A stretch of DNA of 33,797 bases, from assembly GCA_964370185.1 (NCBI GenBank), contig CAYJIJ010000024.1, positions 1 to 33,797 of the forward strand. The letters run 5' to 3'. The DNA comes from CAYJEQ01 sp964370185. Its GTDB lineage: Bacteria; Bacillota; Clostridia; Oscillospirales; Ruminococcaceae. The stretch's first letter is position 1. Every line of letters begins with the position of its first letter. This document shows positions 24,971 to 33,786 of this stretch, piece after piece. Both the position numbers and the translations under genes were made by a program. Under the pieces are notes generated by a model. The model ran no database searches. It was not told the DNA's origin and worked only from the letters and a program-made list of their open reading frames with translations.

Positions 24971-25018
24971 ATCAATTTTTACATTAATACCTCGTAGTGA
25001 TAAGAGTAAATTCATTAT

Positions 25019-25058
25019 TATTTTGTGCCGATTATAAGCGGCGGAACGGAGTATTTAA
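25019..25058 (+). promoter_or_regulatory. plsX leader hairpin plus SD, similar to the rapZ leader
   Basis: GCCG (25027-25030) can pair with CGGC (25039-25042) just before the GGAG SD at 25048-25051. The whole stretch matches the rapZ leader (24-60) at about 32 of 39 aligned positions. Function unknown. Confidence 0.45.
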
Positions 25059-26081
25059 ATGAAAATTATTATTGATGCATTCGGTGGAGATAATGCACCG
25101 ACCGAAGTACTTAAAGGTGCTGCACTCGCTGTAAAAGAATATGGTGTGGAGATAATCCTTACAGGAAATGAAACCATCATAAAGGACAGAGCAAAGCAGG
25201 AAGGCATTTCACTCGATAAGATTGAGATAGTTAATGCCACAACCGTAATGCCTGTTGAGGAAGATGCTGGCGAAATTATAAAATCCTATTCCGATAGCTC
25301 CATGGCTGTGGGACTTAAACTGCTCGCAGAGGGCAAAGGGGATGCTTTTGTAGGTGCAGGCAGTACGGGCGCAATGGTAATGGGCTCAACATTTATAGTA
25401 AAGAGATTAAAAGGCATTAAGCGTGTTGCAATAGGTGCTTTAGTACCCACTCTAACAGACAATGGAGCATACCTGCTTTTAGATGCAGGTGCAAACCATG
25501 AATGCAGGGCAGAAATGCTCACACAATTTGCTGTAATGGGCAGTGCATACATGAATAAAATTGAAGGCAGAGTAAATCCTAAAGTAGGGCTTATTAATAT
25601 CGGTGCAGAGGAAACAAAAGGTCTGCCACTGCATATAAAGGCATATTCTCAGCTTAAAAATGCACCTATAAACTTCATAGGCAATATGGAGGGCAGGGAC
25701 ATGCCACTTGGCGAGTGCGATGTGGCAGTGTGCGACGGATACACAGGCAATATTGTGCTAAAAGTAACCGAGGGTATGGGCAAGTCTTTTAGTAATACTC
25801 TAAAGAAGATGCTAACACGAACATTTTTTAATAAAATCAGTGCGGCAATACTTCTAAAAGACATTAAAGAGATGAGAGAGAAAAACGACTATGCTTCAGT
25901 GGGTGGTGCCCCATTGCTCGGGCTTAGAAAACCCGTAATTAAAGCGCATGGAAGCTCACATGCGGTAGCATTTAAAAATGCAATTCGTCAAGCAAAGCTC
26001 TGCTGTGAAAGAGAAGTTATACCCACAATGGAAAAAGCGCTTTCAGAGCTTAAAATTGTAGACGAGCCAGAAGAAGCATAA
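25059..26081 (+). CDS. plsX: Phosphate acyltransferase PlsX
   Basis: The 340-residue protein converts acyl-ACP to acyl phosphate at the membrane surface, the first step of phosphatidic acid synthesis with PlsY. It starts MKIIIDAFGGDNAPTEVLKG and contains GAGSTGAMVMGS and ADNGAYLLLDAGAN-type family segments (here LTDNGAYLLLDAGANHECR) and VCDGYTGNIVLKVTEG. GGAG at 25048-25051 is the SD. In many Firmicutes fabD, fabG and acpP come between plsX and rnc; here the 235-nt gap holds only non-coding repeats. Confidence 0.96.
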   Translation: MKIIIDAFGGDNAPTEVLKGAALAVKEYGVEIILTGNETIIKDRAKQEGISLDKIEIVNATTVMPVEEDAGEIIKSYSDSSMAVGLKLLAEGKGDAFVGAGSTGAMVMGSTFIVKRLKGIKRVAIGALVPTLTDNGAYLLLDAGANHECRAEMLTQFAVMGSAYMNKIEGRVNPKVGLINIGAEETKGLPLHIKAYSQLKNAPINFIGNMEGRDMPLGECDVAVCDGYTGNIVLKVTEGMGKSFSNTLKKMLTRTFFNKISAAILLKDIKEMREKNDYASVGGAPLLGLRKPVIKAHGSSHAVAFKNAIRQAKLCCEREVIPTMEKALSELKIVDEPEEA

Positions 26082-26106
26082 AAAGTTATTACACAGATAT
26101 GAAGAC

Positions 26107-26143
26107 CCTACCGATATAATCGGATATAGCTTATATCGGTAGG
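26107..26143 (+). terminator. Hairpin after plsX
   Basis: A perfect 13-bp stem (26107-26119 with 26131-26143), 11-nt loop, follows the plsX stop by about 25 nt. The tail ATTATTTATATT is T-rich but broken, so termination may be partial. Confidence 0.65.
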
Positions 26144-26164
26144 ATTATTTATATTATACTTTAC

Positions 26165-26220
26165 CTAATATAAATTTGCCATTTTCGATTGTCACGAAGT
26201 GACGAGAGCGAGGCAATCTA
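26165..26220. repeat. REP-like intergenic repeat
   Basis: The stretch holds GTCAC-GAA-GTGAC (26191-26203) inside GATTG...CAATC (26187-26218), the style of the dispersed repeats ending in GGCAATCT seen in many bacterial genomes. Its left edge CTAATATAAATTTGCCATT (26165-26183) matches 8336-8354 at 18 of 19 bases. The rest of the 26082-26316 gap shows a 9-bp inverted repeat (CTGTGAAAA, 26252-26260, with 26288-26296) ahead of the rnc SD, and no gene. Confidence 0.45.
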
Positions 26221-26316
26221 AATCGCCCAACAAGGGATATAAATAGAGACTCTGTGAAAAGCAGGTTATTATTTCGCATTAATATGTTTTTCACAGCGCC
26301 TTAAAAGGAGAAAATT

Positions 26317-26994
26317 ATGAGAGAATTTGAAAAAATTATTGGCTACACATTTAAGAAAAAGAGATATTTAGATATAGCGCTGACCCATTCCTCCTATGCC
26401 AACGAAGTAAAGGGCAATGTCAACAACAATGAAAGACAGGAGTTTTTAGGTGATGCAGTCCTATCAATAGTGGTATCTGACTTTTTATTTAACAATTTTA
26501 CATTGCCAGAGGGTGAGCTAACAAAGCTAAGAGCCGCAATTGTATGCGAGAAATCACTTTGCCAATTAGCCGAAGCAATAGACCTTGGCTCCCATATTAA
26601 GCTGGGCAGGGGCGAAGAAAACACAGGTGGGCGCAATAGACCCTCAATCCTCGCCGATGCGTTTGAGGCACTTATTGCTGCTATATATCTCGATGGAGGG
26701 ATATTAGCCGCAACGGATTTTATACTACCACTCGTCGAACAAAATTTAGAAAAACAAAAACAGCTTGCATTTACGGACTACAAAACCATTCTGCAAGAAG
26801 TTATACAAAAAAACCCTGAGGAGAAGCTAAGTTATGTGCTTGTATCGGAGGAAGGGCCCGACCACGACAAGATGTTCTATGTAGAAGTGCATCTAAACTC
26901 AAATGTTATAGGAAAAGGCAGTGGAAAAAGTAAGAAAACAGCCGAGCAAACGGCGGCGAAAGAGGCTTTAGACCTTATGGGAATAAATGAGTAA
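26317..26994 (+). CDS. rnc: Ribonuclease III
   Basis: The 225-residue enzyme cuts double-stranded RNA in rRNA processing and mRNA turnover. The catalytic signature is NERQEFLGDAVLS (38-50), with Glu39, Glu42 and Asp46, and the second acidic pair lies in ADAFEALIAAIYLD. A double-stranded RNA-binding domain fills about 155-225, ending in KKTAEQTAAKEAL. AAAGGAG precedes the ATG. The last codons overlap the start of the radical SAM gene by 8 nt. The rnc-smc-ftsY order is conserved in Firmicutes; here one gene is inserted between rnc and smc, as in various clostridia. Confidence 0.97.
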   Translation: MREFEKIIGYTFKKKRYLDIALTHSSYANEVKGNVNNNERQEFLGDAVLSIVVSDFLFNNFTLPEGELTKLRAAIVCEKSLCQLAEAIDLGSHIKLGRGEENTGGRNRPSILADAFEALIAAIYLDGGILAATDFILPLVEQNLEKQKQLAFTDYKTILQEVIQKNPEEKLSYVLVSEEGPDHDKMFYVEVHLNSNVIGKGSGKSKKTAEQTAAKEALDLMGINE

Positions 26995-27988
26995 TAGAGG
27001 GAATTTAGCGGTTTTTATTCCGCATGTAGGATGCCCTAATAAATGCAGTTTCTGCAATCAAAATGCAATAACTTCTAAGTCGGAGCCGATTACAGCTGGG
27101 GAAGTTGCAGAAATTTGTGCCGAATATGCGCAAAATAATAATGCTAAAAATTGTGAGTTTGCCTTTTTTGGTGGTAGCTTTACTGCGATTGATAAAGAAT
27201 ATATGCACAGCCTACTACAAGCGGTATCGCCCTATGTAAAAAGCGGAGTTTTTAGTGGAATAAGATTTTCAACACGGCCGGATGCATTGGACAAAGAGAT
27301 GATGACAGAGTTATCACTCTATCCGATTACAGCTATTGAGCTTGGTTGCCAGTCAATGGACGACGAAGTGCTAAGAGCTAACCTTAGAGGTCATACAGCT
27401 GGTGATATTATAAATGCGGCGGAGCTTGTTAAAGCGGCAGGATATTCGTTTGGGGTGCAGATGATGACTGGTCTGTTTGCCGACAACGAAAAAACTACTA
27501 TAGAAACAGCAAAAAGACTAATTGCACTTTCCCCAGACACAGTGAGAATTTATCCCACAGTTGTCCTACCGGATACATATTTAGCAGAGCTTTATTGTAA
27601 TGGTAAGTACAAACCACTAAGCACTGAGGAAAGCATACCACTTGTGGCAGATTTAATTAAATTATTTGAAAATTCTAAAATTTCAGTAATTAGAGTGGGT
27701 CTGCATGCAGAAGAAGCAGTGGAAAATAGTATGCTTGCTGGGGCATATCATCCTGCATTTAGAGAACTGTGTGACAATTACAGAATACTAAAGAAAATTA
27801 AATCTATAATAAACAACAAAAACATGCAAAAAGGTGATATAATTATATATGTGCCAAAAGGTAAAATCTCTGCGGCAGTGGGGCAGAAGAAAAAAAATAT
27901 TGTAGAGCTTAAAGAGCTTGGATATAATGCAAAGGTAAGAGAAGCTCAGCATTTAAGTGGAATGGATATTGAAATAGCATATCTATAA
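26987..27988 (+). CDS. Elp3-like radical SAM protein with KH-like C-terminal tail
   Basis: The 333-residue protein opens with a radical SAM motif CPNKCSFCNQ (C16, C20, C23), followed by FAFFGGSFTAI and FSTRPDALD, and ELGCQSMDDEVL, all as in the radical SAM half of Elp3. The acetyltransferase half of Elp3 is absent. Instead the last 50 residues read like a KH RNA-binding domain (IYVPKGKISAAVGQKKKNI, with GQKK at the place of GxxG), reminiscent of NusA KH domains. The gene overlaps rnc by 8 nt, and RNA modification or binding is a reasonable inference; the reaction is unknown. Older annotations of such proteins as coproporphyrinogen oxidases are unsupported. Confidence 0.85.
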   Translation: MSNRGNLAVFIPHVGCPNKCSFCNQNAITSKSEPITAGEVAEICAEYAQNNNAKNCEFAFFGGSFTAIDKEYMHSLLQAVSPYVKSGVFSGIRFSTRPDALDKEMMTELSLYPITAIELGCQSMDDEVLRANLRGHTAGDIINAAELVKAAGYSFGVQMMTGLFADNEKTTIETAKRLIALSPDTVRIYPTVVLPDTYLAELYCNGKYKPLSTEESIPLVADLIKLFENSKISVIRVGLHAEEAVENSMLAGAYHPAFRELCDNYRILKKIKSIINNKNMQKGDIIIYVPKGKISAAVGQKKKNIVELKELGYNAKVREAQHLSGMDIEIAYL

Positions 27989-28197
27989 TTGTGCAAATAT
28001 CGCTGTATTACTATCATCAATATGTAAGTGAAAATTTTATATCGTCCACCATACAATACAAAACACCCACATGTAAAATTTATATTATATGTACCATGAA
28101 AATAAAACCAATACATGACTGCTGACATAGCAGAAATTAGATAGAAATAAGTATGTAGAATAAAAGCAATTATTCTCTCGCTAAGGATGTGAATTTT

Positions 28198-31100
28198 TTG
28201 AAACTAAAATCAATAGAAATACATGGATTTAAATCTTTTCCCGATAGGACAAGGCTTGAGTTTAACAGTCCGATTACAGCAGTTGTAGGGCCAAATGGAA
28301 GTGGTAAAAGTAATATTTCCGATGCGGTTCGTTGGGTGCTTGGCGAGCAGTCTTCTAAGTCACTTCGTGGTGCAAAGATGGAAGATGTAATTTTTGGAGG
28401 AACTCAAAGTCGTAAATCGCAGGGGTTTGCCTCTGTAACACTCACAATAGACAATTCAGCTCAGATAGTTGATATCGACTGCGATGAAGTATCAGTGACA
28501 AGAAAGCTTTATCGTTCGGGCGAGAGTGAATATAGAATAAATCAAAATGCAGTTAGGCTAAAAGATGTTCACAGCCTATTTATGGATACAGGACTCGGTA
28601 GGGATGGCTATTCCATTATTGGACAGGGCAAAATTGCCGAGATAGTGTCTGCTAAAAGTAAAGAACGCCGTGAAATATTCGAGGAAGCGGCTGGAATTGC
28701 AAAGTACAGGTATCAAAAATCCGAGGCAGAGAGAAGACTTTCCTCAGCAGAAGATAATCTTTCAAGGCTAAAAGACATACTCTTAGAGCTTGAACAGCGC
28801 ATAGAGCCACTTAAAAAGGAAAGTGCTAAAGCAAAGCAGTTTGTAGAGCTTTCGAATGAAAAAAAGACAGTCGAAATCTCGCTATGGATAAACACAATAA
28901 ACAATTCCAAGGATAGAATTAAAGAGCAGGAAGACAAAATACAGGCATGCAAGCTCGAATATGACGAAATAGTTGAGCATATAGAAAATGTAGAAAAAGA
29001 AATAAATGAAATTTACATATCAATGCAAAACTGTACCATAGCAATGGATAATTACAGGACGGAAATTAAAAATATCGAAGAGCAAAAGGCAAATGGCAGC
29101 TCGGATATAGCTGTTTCTGAAAATACAATATTGCACAATAATTCCGTAATTAATGATTTAGAAAATGATTTAAAAAGAATTAACGAGGGCGAAGATGAAA
29201 TTGATGAAATAATATCATCTTCAAAAATAAATTTAGACGAAACGGAAAAACTATTAGTAGCCGAAACAGCGGCGCTTGTAGCTATTAAAGAGCAGATAGA
29301 AGCAGAACAAAAGCTATTACAGCAAAATAATTCTCAAACCGATATACTAAAGGTTAAGCGTGCACAGTGCTATACTAAAATTAATGAAGCAAAGCTCACG
29401 GGCGCATCTTCTGAAACCATGCTTGAAGAATCTACACAAAGGCTGAGTGAAATTAATTCTTTAAAGGAGCTAAGAGCGGAAAATCTCACAAAGCTTGAAA
29501 GCGAAGTTGCAAACTGTAATGGGCTTATCTTAGAAATAGATGAAAGATTAACCGAGCTTACAAACAGCAAGGGTGGCTACACCTTAAAACTAAACTCAAG
29601 AGTTAAATTGCTTGAAGATATAACCGAAAAATGCAGAGAAATAATTGATAAAATTTCAGCAAAAGAGCAGCGAGCAAAACTCCTTGCAGACATGGAAAAT
29701 GCAATGGAAGGCTTTGCCCACAGTGTAAAATTCATACATAAAGCATCGGACAATAAAGAACTCAGGGGAATAGTTGGTACTGTATCTTCGGTTATCACTG
29801 CTGAGGAAAAATACTCACTTGCAATAGAAACTGCACTCGGTGGTGCAATGCAGCATATTATTGTAAGCGATGAAAACTCCGCTAAAGAAGCCATTTCAGC
29901 GCTTCGAAGAGCAAAGGCAGGCAGGGCAACATTTCTACCGCTAACATCTGTAAAGGGGAAGACCATTACAGAAAATGGACTTAATAAACACCCTGGATTT
30001 ATGGGAATAGCCTCCGAACTTGTTTCGTACAAAGCGGAACATAAGCAGATAATTGAAAATCTATTGGGCAGAATACTTGTAGCAGAGAATTTGGAAAATG
30101 CCACAAGCATTGCTAAGGCATATGGATATAGGTATAGGGTTGTCACCATGGATGGACAGGTGATAAATGCTGGTGGTTCATACACTGGTGGTTCACAAAT
30201 TCAGTCTGCAGGTGTACTTTCGAGAAGAAGCGAAATAGCTAAACTTCGGGAAACAGCAAATTCGCTCAAAGTGGATTTAGAGAAGCGCAATGAGGAAAAA
30301 GAAAAGCTTCAAACAGAAGTTTCTGCAATAAATGCAAGCCTTACAGCAATTGATAGCGAGATGCTCACAGCAAACGAAGATAAATTTGCTGCTCAAGCAG
30401 AGCTTAAAATAGCAAGCTCCGCATATAATGAAGCAACAGAGGCGGAGCGAAGAACACAGGAGCAATTAGCAGAGCTAAAAGATCGATTAAGTGAACTCAC
30501 TAAGCAGAGCAGCGGTGCAAATGAGCTGATAAAAACTCTTGAAGAAGAGCTTGCAAATTGCGAAATGTCCTTACAGCTAATAGCTGGGGACAGCGAAGAG
30601 CTTCGTATACAAATTGATAATTCGCAGCAAAAACGCTCAGAAAAAGAAATGCTCATCCTTTCCAAAGAAAAGGATAAGGAGAGTATCATAATTAGGCTTG
30701 AGCAGTATAGCTCACAAAAAGAGGGACAAACACAGCGCTCAAACGACCTCAAAGAGAGAGTTTTACAGCTTACTGCTAAAAATAGCGAGCTTCTCGAAGT
30801 AGTTAAAGCCTTAAAAGAATCGCAGATTTCTTTTGAAACAGAAATTGCCGACTTAAATGAAAAAATATCACTCACTCGAAAAGAGAGGGAGAGTTTTGAG
30901 GAAAAAACCACAACTCTTAGAAACAGCACAAAATCATTCAGTGATAAAAAAGAGCAGTTTTCAGCAAGCTTGGCAAGACTTGAAGAAAAGAAAAACTCCT
31001 TACAGCTCGAGTACGATAGCATTATAACAAAGCTCTGGGAAGAGTATGAGCTCACACGCTCACAAGCTGAAGAATTTGCGGTGCAAATTGAAAATGTATC

Positions 31101-31767
31101 AGAGTCAAATTCAAGGCTTGCAGCCCTTAGAAGCAAAATTAGAGCACTTGGCAATGTAAATGTGGGTGCAATTGAGGAATATGATGAAGTAAGTACGAGA
31201 TATGTATTCCTCAAAGAGCAGCTTGAGGATGTAGAAGGTGCAAGGGATAAGCTACTAAAGCTTATTGCAGATTTAACATATCAGATGCAAGCAATATTTG
31301 TAGAGCAGTTTAAAGCTATTAATGAAAACTTCTCAAGGATATTTGTTGAGCTATTCGGTGGAGGTAGGGCAAGCCTTACGCTTTCTGAGCCTGAAAATGT
31401 CTTGGAATCTGGCATAGATATATTTGTACAACCACCGGGCAAACTTATTAAGAGCCTACAATCACTGTCAGGTGGTGAGCAGGCATTTGTAGCTATTGCA
31501 ATTTACTTCTCAATATTAAAGGTTAATCCATCGCCGTTTTGTCTACTCGATGAAATTGAAGCGGCACTCGATGATGTGAATGTAAGCAGATATGCAAGGT
31601 ATTTAAGAAGAATGTCGGACAACACCCAGTTTATAACAATCACCCACCGCAGGGGCACAATGGAAGAGGCGGATGTGCTCTACGGTGTCACCATGCAGGA
31701 AGAGGGCGTATCAAAACTGCTTGAGCTAAAGGTGTCCGAGATTGAGGCAAAACTCGGAATGAAATAG
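28198..31767 (+). CDS. smc: Chromosome segregation protein SMC
   Basis: The 1189-residue ATPase forms the bacterial condensin with ScpA and ScpB. The N-terminal head carries Walker A GPNGSGKS (31-38); long coiled coils (about 170-500 and 680-1000) flank a hinge (about 515-670, GIVGTVSSVITAEEKYSLAIE and GGSYTGGS); the C-terminal head has the signature LSGGEQAFVAIAIYF and Walker B FCLLDEIEAALDD. The start is set at TTG 28198, since AAGGA (28183-28187) lies 10 nt before it and the protein then begins MKLKSIEIHGFKSF as in relatives. A GTG at 28189 is also in frame but only 1 nt from the SD. The spacer 27989-28197 holds no gene. Confidence 0.96.
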   Translation: MKLKSIEIHGFKSFPDRTRLEFNSPITAVVGPNGSGKSNISDAVRWVLGEQSSKSLRGAKMEDVIFGGTQSRKSQGFASVTLTIDNSAQIVDIDCDEVSVTRKLYRSGESEYRINQNAVRLKDVHSLFMDTGLGRDGYSIIGQGKIAEIVSAKSKERREIFEEAAGIAKYRYQKSEAERRLSSAEDNLSRLKDILLELEQRIEPLKKESAKAKQFVELSNEKKTVEISLWINTINNSKDRIKEQEDKIQACKLEYDEIVEHIENVEKEINEIYISMQNCTIAMDNYRTEIKNIEEQKANGSSDIAVSENTILHNNSVINDLENDLKRINEGEDEIDEIISSSKINLDETEKLLVAETAALVAIKEQIEAEQKLLQQNNSQTDILKVKRAQCYTKINEAKLTGASSETMLEESTQRLSEINSLKELRAENLTKLESEVANCNGLILEIDERLTELTNSKGGYTLKLNSRVKLLEDITEKCREIIDKISAKEQRAKLLADMENAMEGFAHSVKFIHKASDNKELRGIVGTVSSVITAEEKYSLAIETALGGAMQHIIVSDENSAKEAISALRRAKAGRATFLPLTSVKGKTITENGLNKHPGFMGIASELVSYKAEHKQIIENLLGRILVAENLENATSIAKAYGYRYRVVTMDGQVINAGGSYTGGSQIQSAGVLSRRSEIAKLRETANSLKVDLEKRNEEKEKLQTEVSAINASLTAIDSEMLTANEDKFAAQAELKIASSAYNEATEAERRTQEQLAELKDRLSELTKQSSGANELIKTLEEELANCEMSLQLIAGDSEELRIQIDNSQQKRSEKEMLILSKEKDKESIIIRLEQYSSQKEGQTQRSNDLKERVLQLTAKNSELLEVVKALKESQISFETEIADLNEKISLTRKERESFEEKTTTLRNSTKSFSDKKEQFSASLARLEEKKNSLQLEYDSIITKLWEEYELTRSQAEEFAVQIENVSESNSRLAALRSKIRALGNVNVGAIEEYDEVSTRYVFLKEQLEDVEGARDKLLKLIADLTYQMQAIFVEQFKAINENFSRIFVELFGGGRASLTLSEPENVLESGIDIFVQPPGKLIKSLQSLSGGEQAFVAIAIYFSILKVNPSPFCLLDEIEAALDDVNVSRYARYLRRMSDNTQFITITHRRGTMEEADVLYGVTMQEEGVSKLLELKVSEIEAKLGMK

Positions 31768-31818
31768 TTAATGAGAGTGAATACATCTATGAAAAATCAT
31801 ACTAAAAGGAGTGCGTAA

Positions 31819-32784
31819 ATGGGTTTATTTAGCGGAATTTCTAAAGGCCTTAAAAAAACAAGGGATGCACTTGTAAAAAGTGTTGAAATACTTACTGGGA
31901 CATATGTAAAGCTCGACGATGAATTCTTTGAAGAGCTTGAAGAAACCCTTATCATGGGAGATGTGGGTATAAACACATCTATGAAAATTTGTGAAAGGGT
32001 AAAGGCGCTCGCAAAAGAGAGAGGTATTTCAGACACTTCGGGAGTACTTGACCTCATAAAAGAAGTTGTGAGCGAAATGCTTGATGGCGAGCATGAGCTA
32101 AATATTTCCACCACACCATCGGTAGTTTTGATAATTGGTGTAAATGGCGTTGGCAAAACCACTACAATAGGAAAGCTTGCCCATAATTTAAAATCCGAGG
32201 GCAAAAATGTACTACTTGCGGCTGCAGATACTTTCCGTGCAGCGGCAATAGATCAGCTAAATATCTGGGCGGAGCGTGCAGATGTGCCAATAATAAAGCA
32301 TGGTGAGGGTGCCGATCCTGCGGCAGTAATTTTTGATGCTATTGCAGCAGGCAAGGCGAGAAACTCAGATGTAATTATCTGCGACACAGCGGGAAGGCTT
32401 CACAATAAGAAAAATCTAATGAATGAGCTTTCTAAAATATCGAGAGTAATTTTTAGAGAGTGCCCAGATGCCGCAGTGGAAGTACTACTCGTACTTGATG
32501 CTACCACGGGACAGAATGCACTAAACCAAGCGAGGGAGTTTAAAGAAGCGGCAGGGCTTACAGGCATTGTCCTCACAAAACTTGACGGCACAGCAAGGGG
32601 CGGCGTAGTAATTGGAATAATAGAAGAGCTTTCTGTACCTGTTAAGTTTATCGGGGTGGGTGAGCAGATGGAAGATTTGCGCAAGTTTAACCCAAGGGAG
32701 TTTTCTAAGGCACTGTTTAGTGATGTAAACACAGAGAGAGTGGAGGAAGAAAGCGATGTTATTGATAGCGGCAACGACGAATAA
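31819..32784 (+). CDS. ftsY: Signal recognition particle receptor FtsY
   Basis: The 321-residue GTPase receives ribosome-SRP complexes at the membrane for co-translational insertion. It has a short N domain (about 1-95) and an SRP54-type G domain: GVNGVGKT (107-114), DTFRAAAIDQL, DTAGRLHNK and TKLDGTARGG. The long acidic A domain of enterobacterial FtsY is absent, as usual in Firmicutes. AAGGAG precedes the ATG. It follows smc after 51 nt, and its 3' end overlaps the next gene by 29 nt. Confidence 0.97.
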   Translation: MGLFSGISKGLKKTRDALVKSVEILTGTYVKLDDEFFEELEETLIMGDVGINTSMKICERVKALAKERGISDTSGVLDLIKEVVSEMLDGEHELNISTTPSVVLIIGVNGVGKTTTIGKLAHNLKSEGKNVLLAAADTFRAAAIDQLNIWAERADVPIIKHGEGADPAAVIFDAIAAGKARNSDVIICDTAGRLHNKKNLMNELSKISRVIFRECPDAAVEVLLVLDATTGQNALNQAREFKEAAGLTGIVLTKLDGTARGGVVIGIIEELSVPVKFIGVGEQMEDLRKFNPREFSKALFSDVNTERVEEESDVIDSGNDE

Positions 32785-33346
32785 AGGCAAACAAAAAGAG
32801 CTCCACCGCATACTTGAACCATATGGAGTAAGTGTGGTTTCAATGCTAAATGCTGGCATAGACATTGAGATTGTAGAAAATGGCACTACATTTGAAGAAA
32901 ATGCGCTGATTAAGGCAAGGACAATACATCAAATCACTGGCAAAGCAGTAATTGCCGACGATTCTGGGCTATGCGTAAACTGCCTAAATGGCAACCCAGG
33001 CGTTTATTCTGCGAGATATGGCGGAGAAAATGCCGATTATAAAACAAAGATAAATTTGCTTTTAGACGAGATAAATGAAAGCAAAAGTACCGACCGCTCC
33101 GCATACTTTAAAACAGCCATTGCGCTTATCACTTCCGATAGCATTGAATATGTATTTGAAGGAATTTGCGAGGGTTATATTGGAAATGAGCCAAAAGGTG
33201 AAAACGGCTTTGGATACGACCCTGTGTTTTACATAGACGGAAAAAGTTTCGGAGAGATATCGGACGCAGAAAAAGATAAGTTAAGCCATAGAGGAAAAGC
33301 GATGGCGGCACTTTTAAAAGAACTACCTAAAATAGTAAACAAATAA
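32756..33346 (+). CDS. rdgB: XTP/dITP diphosphatase (RdgB/HAM1 family)
   Basis: The 196-residue enzyme hydrolyses non-canonical purine nucleoside triphosphates (XTP, ITP, dITP) and so keeps them out of DNA and RNA. Family segments are the N-terminal AATTNKGKQKELHRIL, ENALIKARTI, VIADDSGLCVNCLNGNPGVYSARY, GENGFGYDPVFY and the C-terminal KDKLSHRGKAMA. GAGGAAG inside ftsY serves as SD. The start lies 29 nt before the ftsY stop in another frame, so the two are tightly coupled. Length is normal. Confidence 0.96.
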   Translation: MLLIAATTNKGKQKELHRILEPYGVSVVSMLNAGIDIEIVENGTTFEENALIKARTIHQITGKAVIADDSGLCVNCLNGNPGVYSARYGGENADYKTKINLLLDEINESKSTDRSAYFKTAIALITSDSIEYVFEGICEGYIGNEPKGENGFGYDPVFYIDGKSFGEISDAEKDKLSHRGKAMAALLKELPKIVNK

Positions 33347-33370
33347 CATAATTAAGGAATGGAAACAAAA

Positions 33371-33658
33371 ATGATTACAAGCAAACAAAGGGCAAAACTC
33401 AGAGCAATAGCAAATGGCACTGACACAATCTTTCAGATTGGTAAAGGCGGAATAAATGAAATGCTTATAAAACAGGTTGATGATGCACTCACTGCAAGGG
33501 AACTTATAAAGCTTCGTGTACTTGAAAATTCCCTCGTATTTGCACGGGAAGCGGCTACAGAAATCTCAGAAGCTACAAATTCTGATGTAGTACAGGTTAT
33601 CGGTACAAGATTTGTCCTTTACAGAAGGAATAATAAAAACCCTAAAATTGAGCTTTAG
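33371..33658 (+). CDS. yhbY: YhbY/CRS1-YhbY domain RNA-binding protein
   Basis: The 95-residue protein is a single CRM domain: MITSKQRAKLRAIANGTD at the start, IFQIGKGGINEMLIKQVDDA with the conserved GxxG-like GKGG loop, and VQVIGTRFVLYRR at the end. In E. coli YhbY associates with pre-50S ribosomes. The start is taken as ATG 33371, with GGA at 33361-33363; an ATG four codons earlier (33359) overlaps the SD region. It follows rdgB closely. In Bacilli yhbY is followed by nadD, and this seems true here. Confidence 0.94.
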   Translation: MITSKQRAKLRAIANGTDTIFQIGKGGINEMLIKQVDDALTARELIKLRVLENSLVFAREAATEISEATNSDVVQVIGTRFVLYRRNNKNPKIEL

Positions 33659-33786
33659 GCATTAGAAAAGAAATACCACAATATGCCATTTGCTCTTTAA
33701 TAGCAAAACTAATCTTAAAACAGAAAACATAATAAATATTTAACCACAATAAACAAAATGCATTTTATGGTAGGTAGGTGATAAAT

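Noticed and set aside
27946..28128. Minus-strand open frame between the radical SAM gene and smc
   Set aside because: Overlaps the radical SAM coding end, composition is non-protein-like, no SD.
30393..31214. Long minus-strand open frame inside smc (273 codons)
   Set aside because: It is antisense to the coiled-coil region and is Ser/Phe-rich, the mirror of Glu/Lys-rich coding; a shadow frame.
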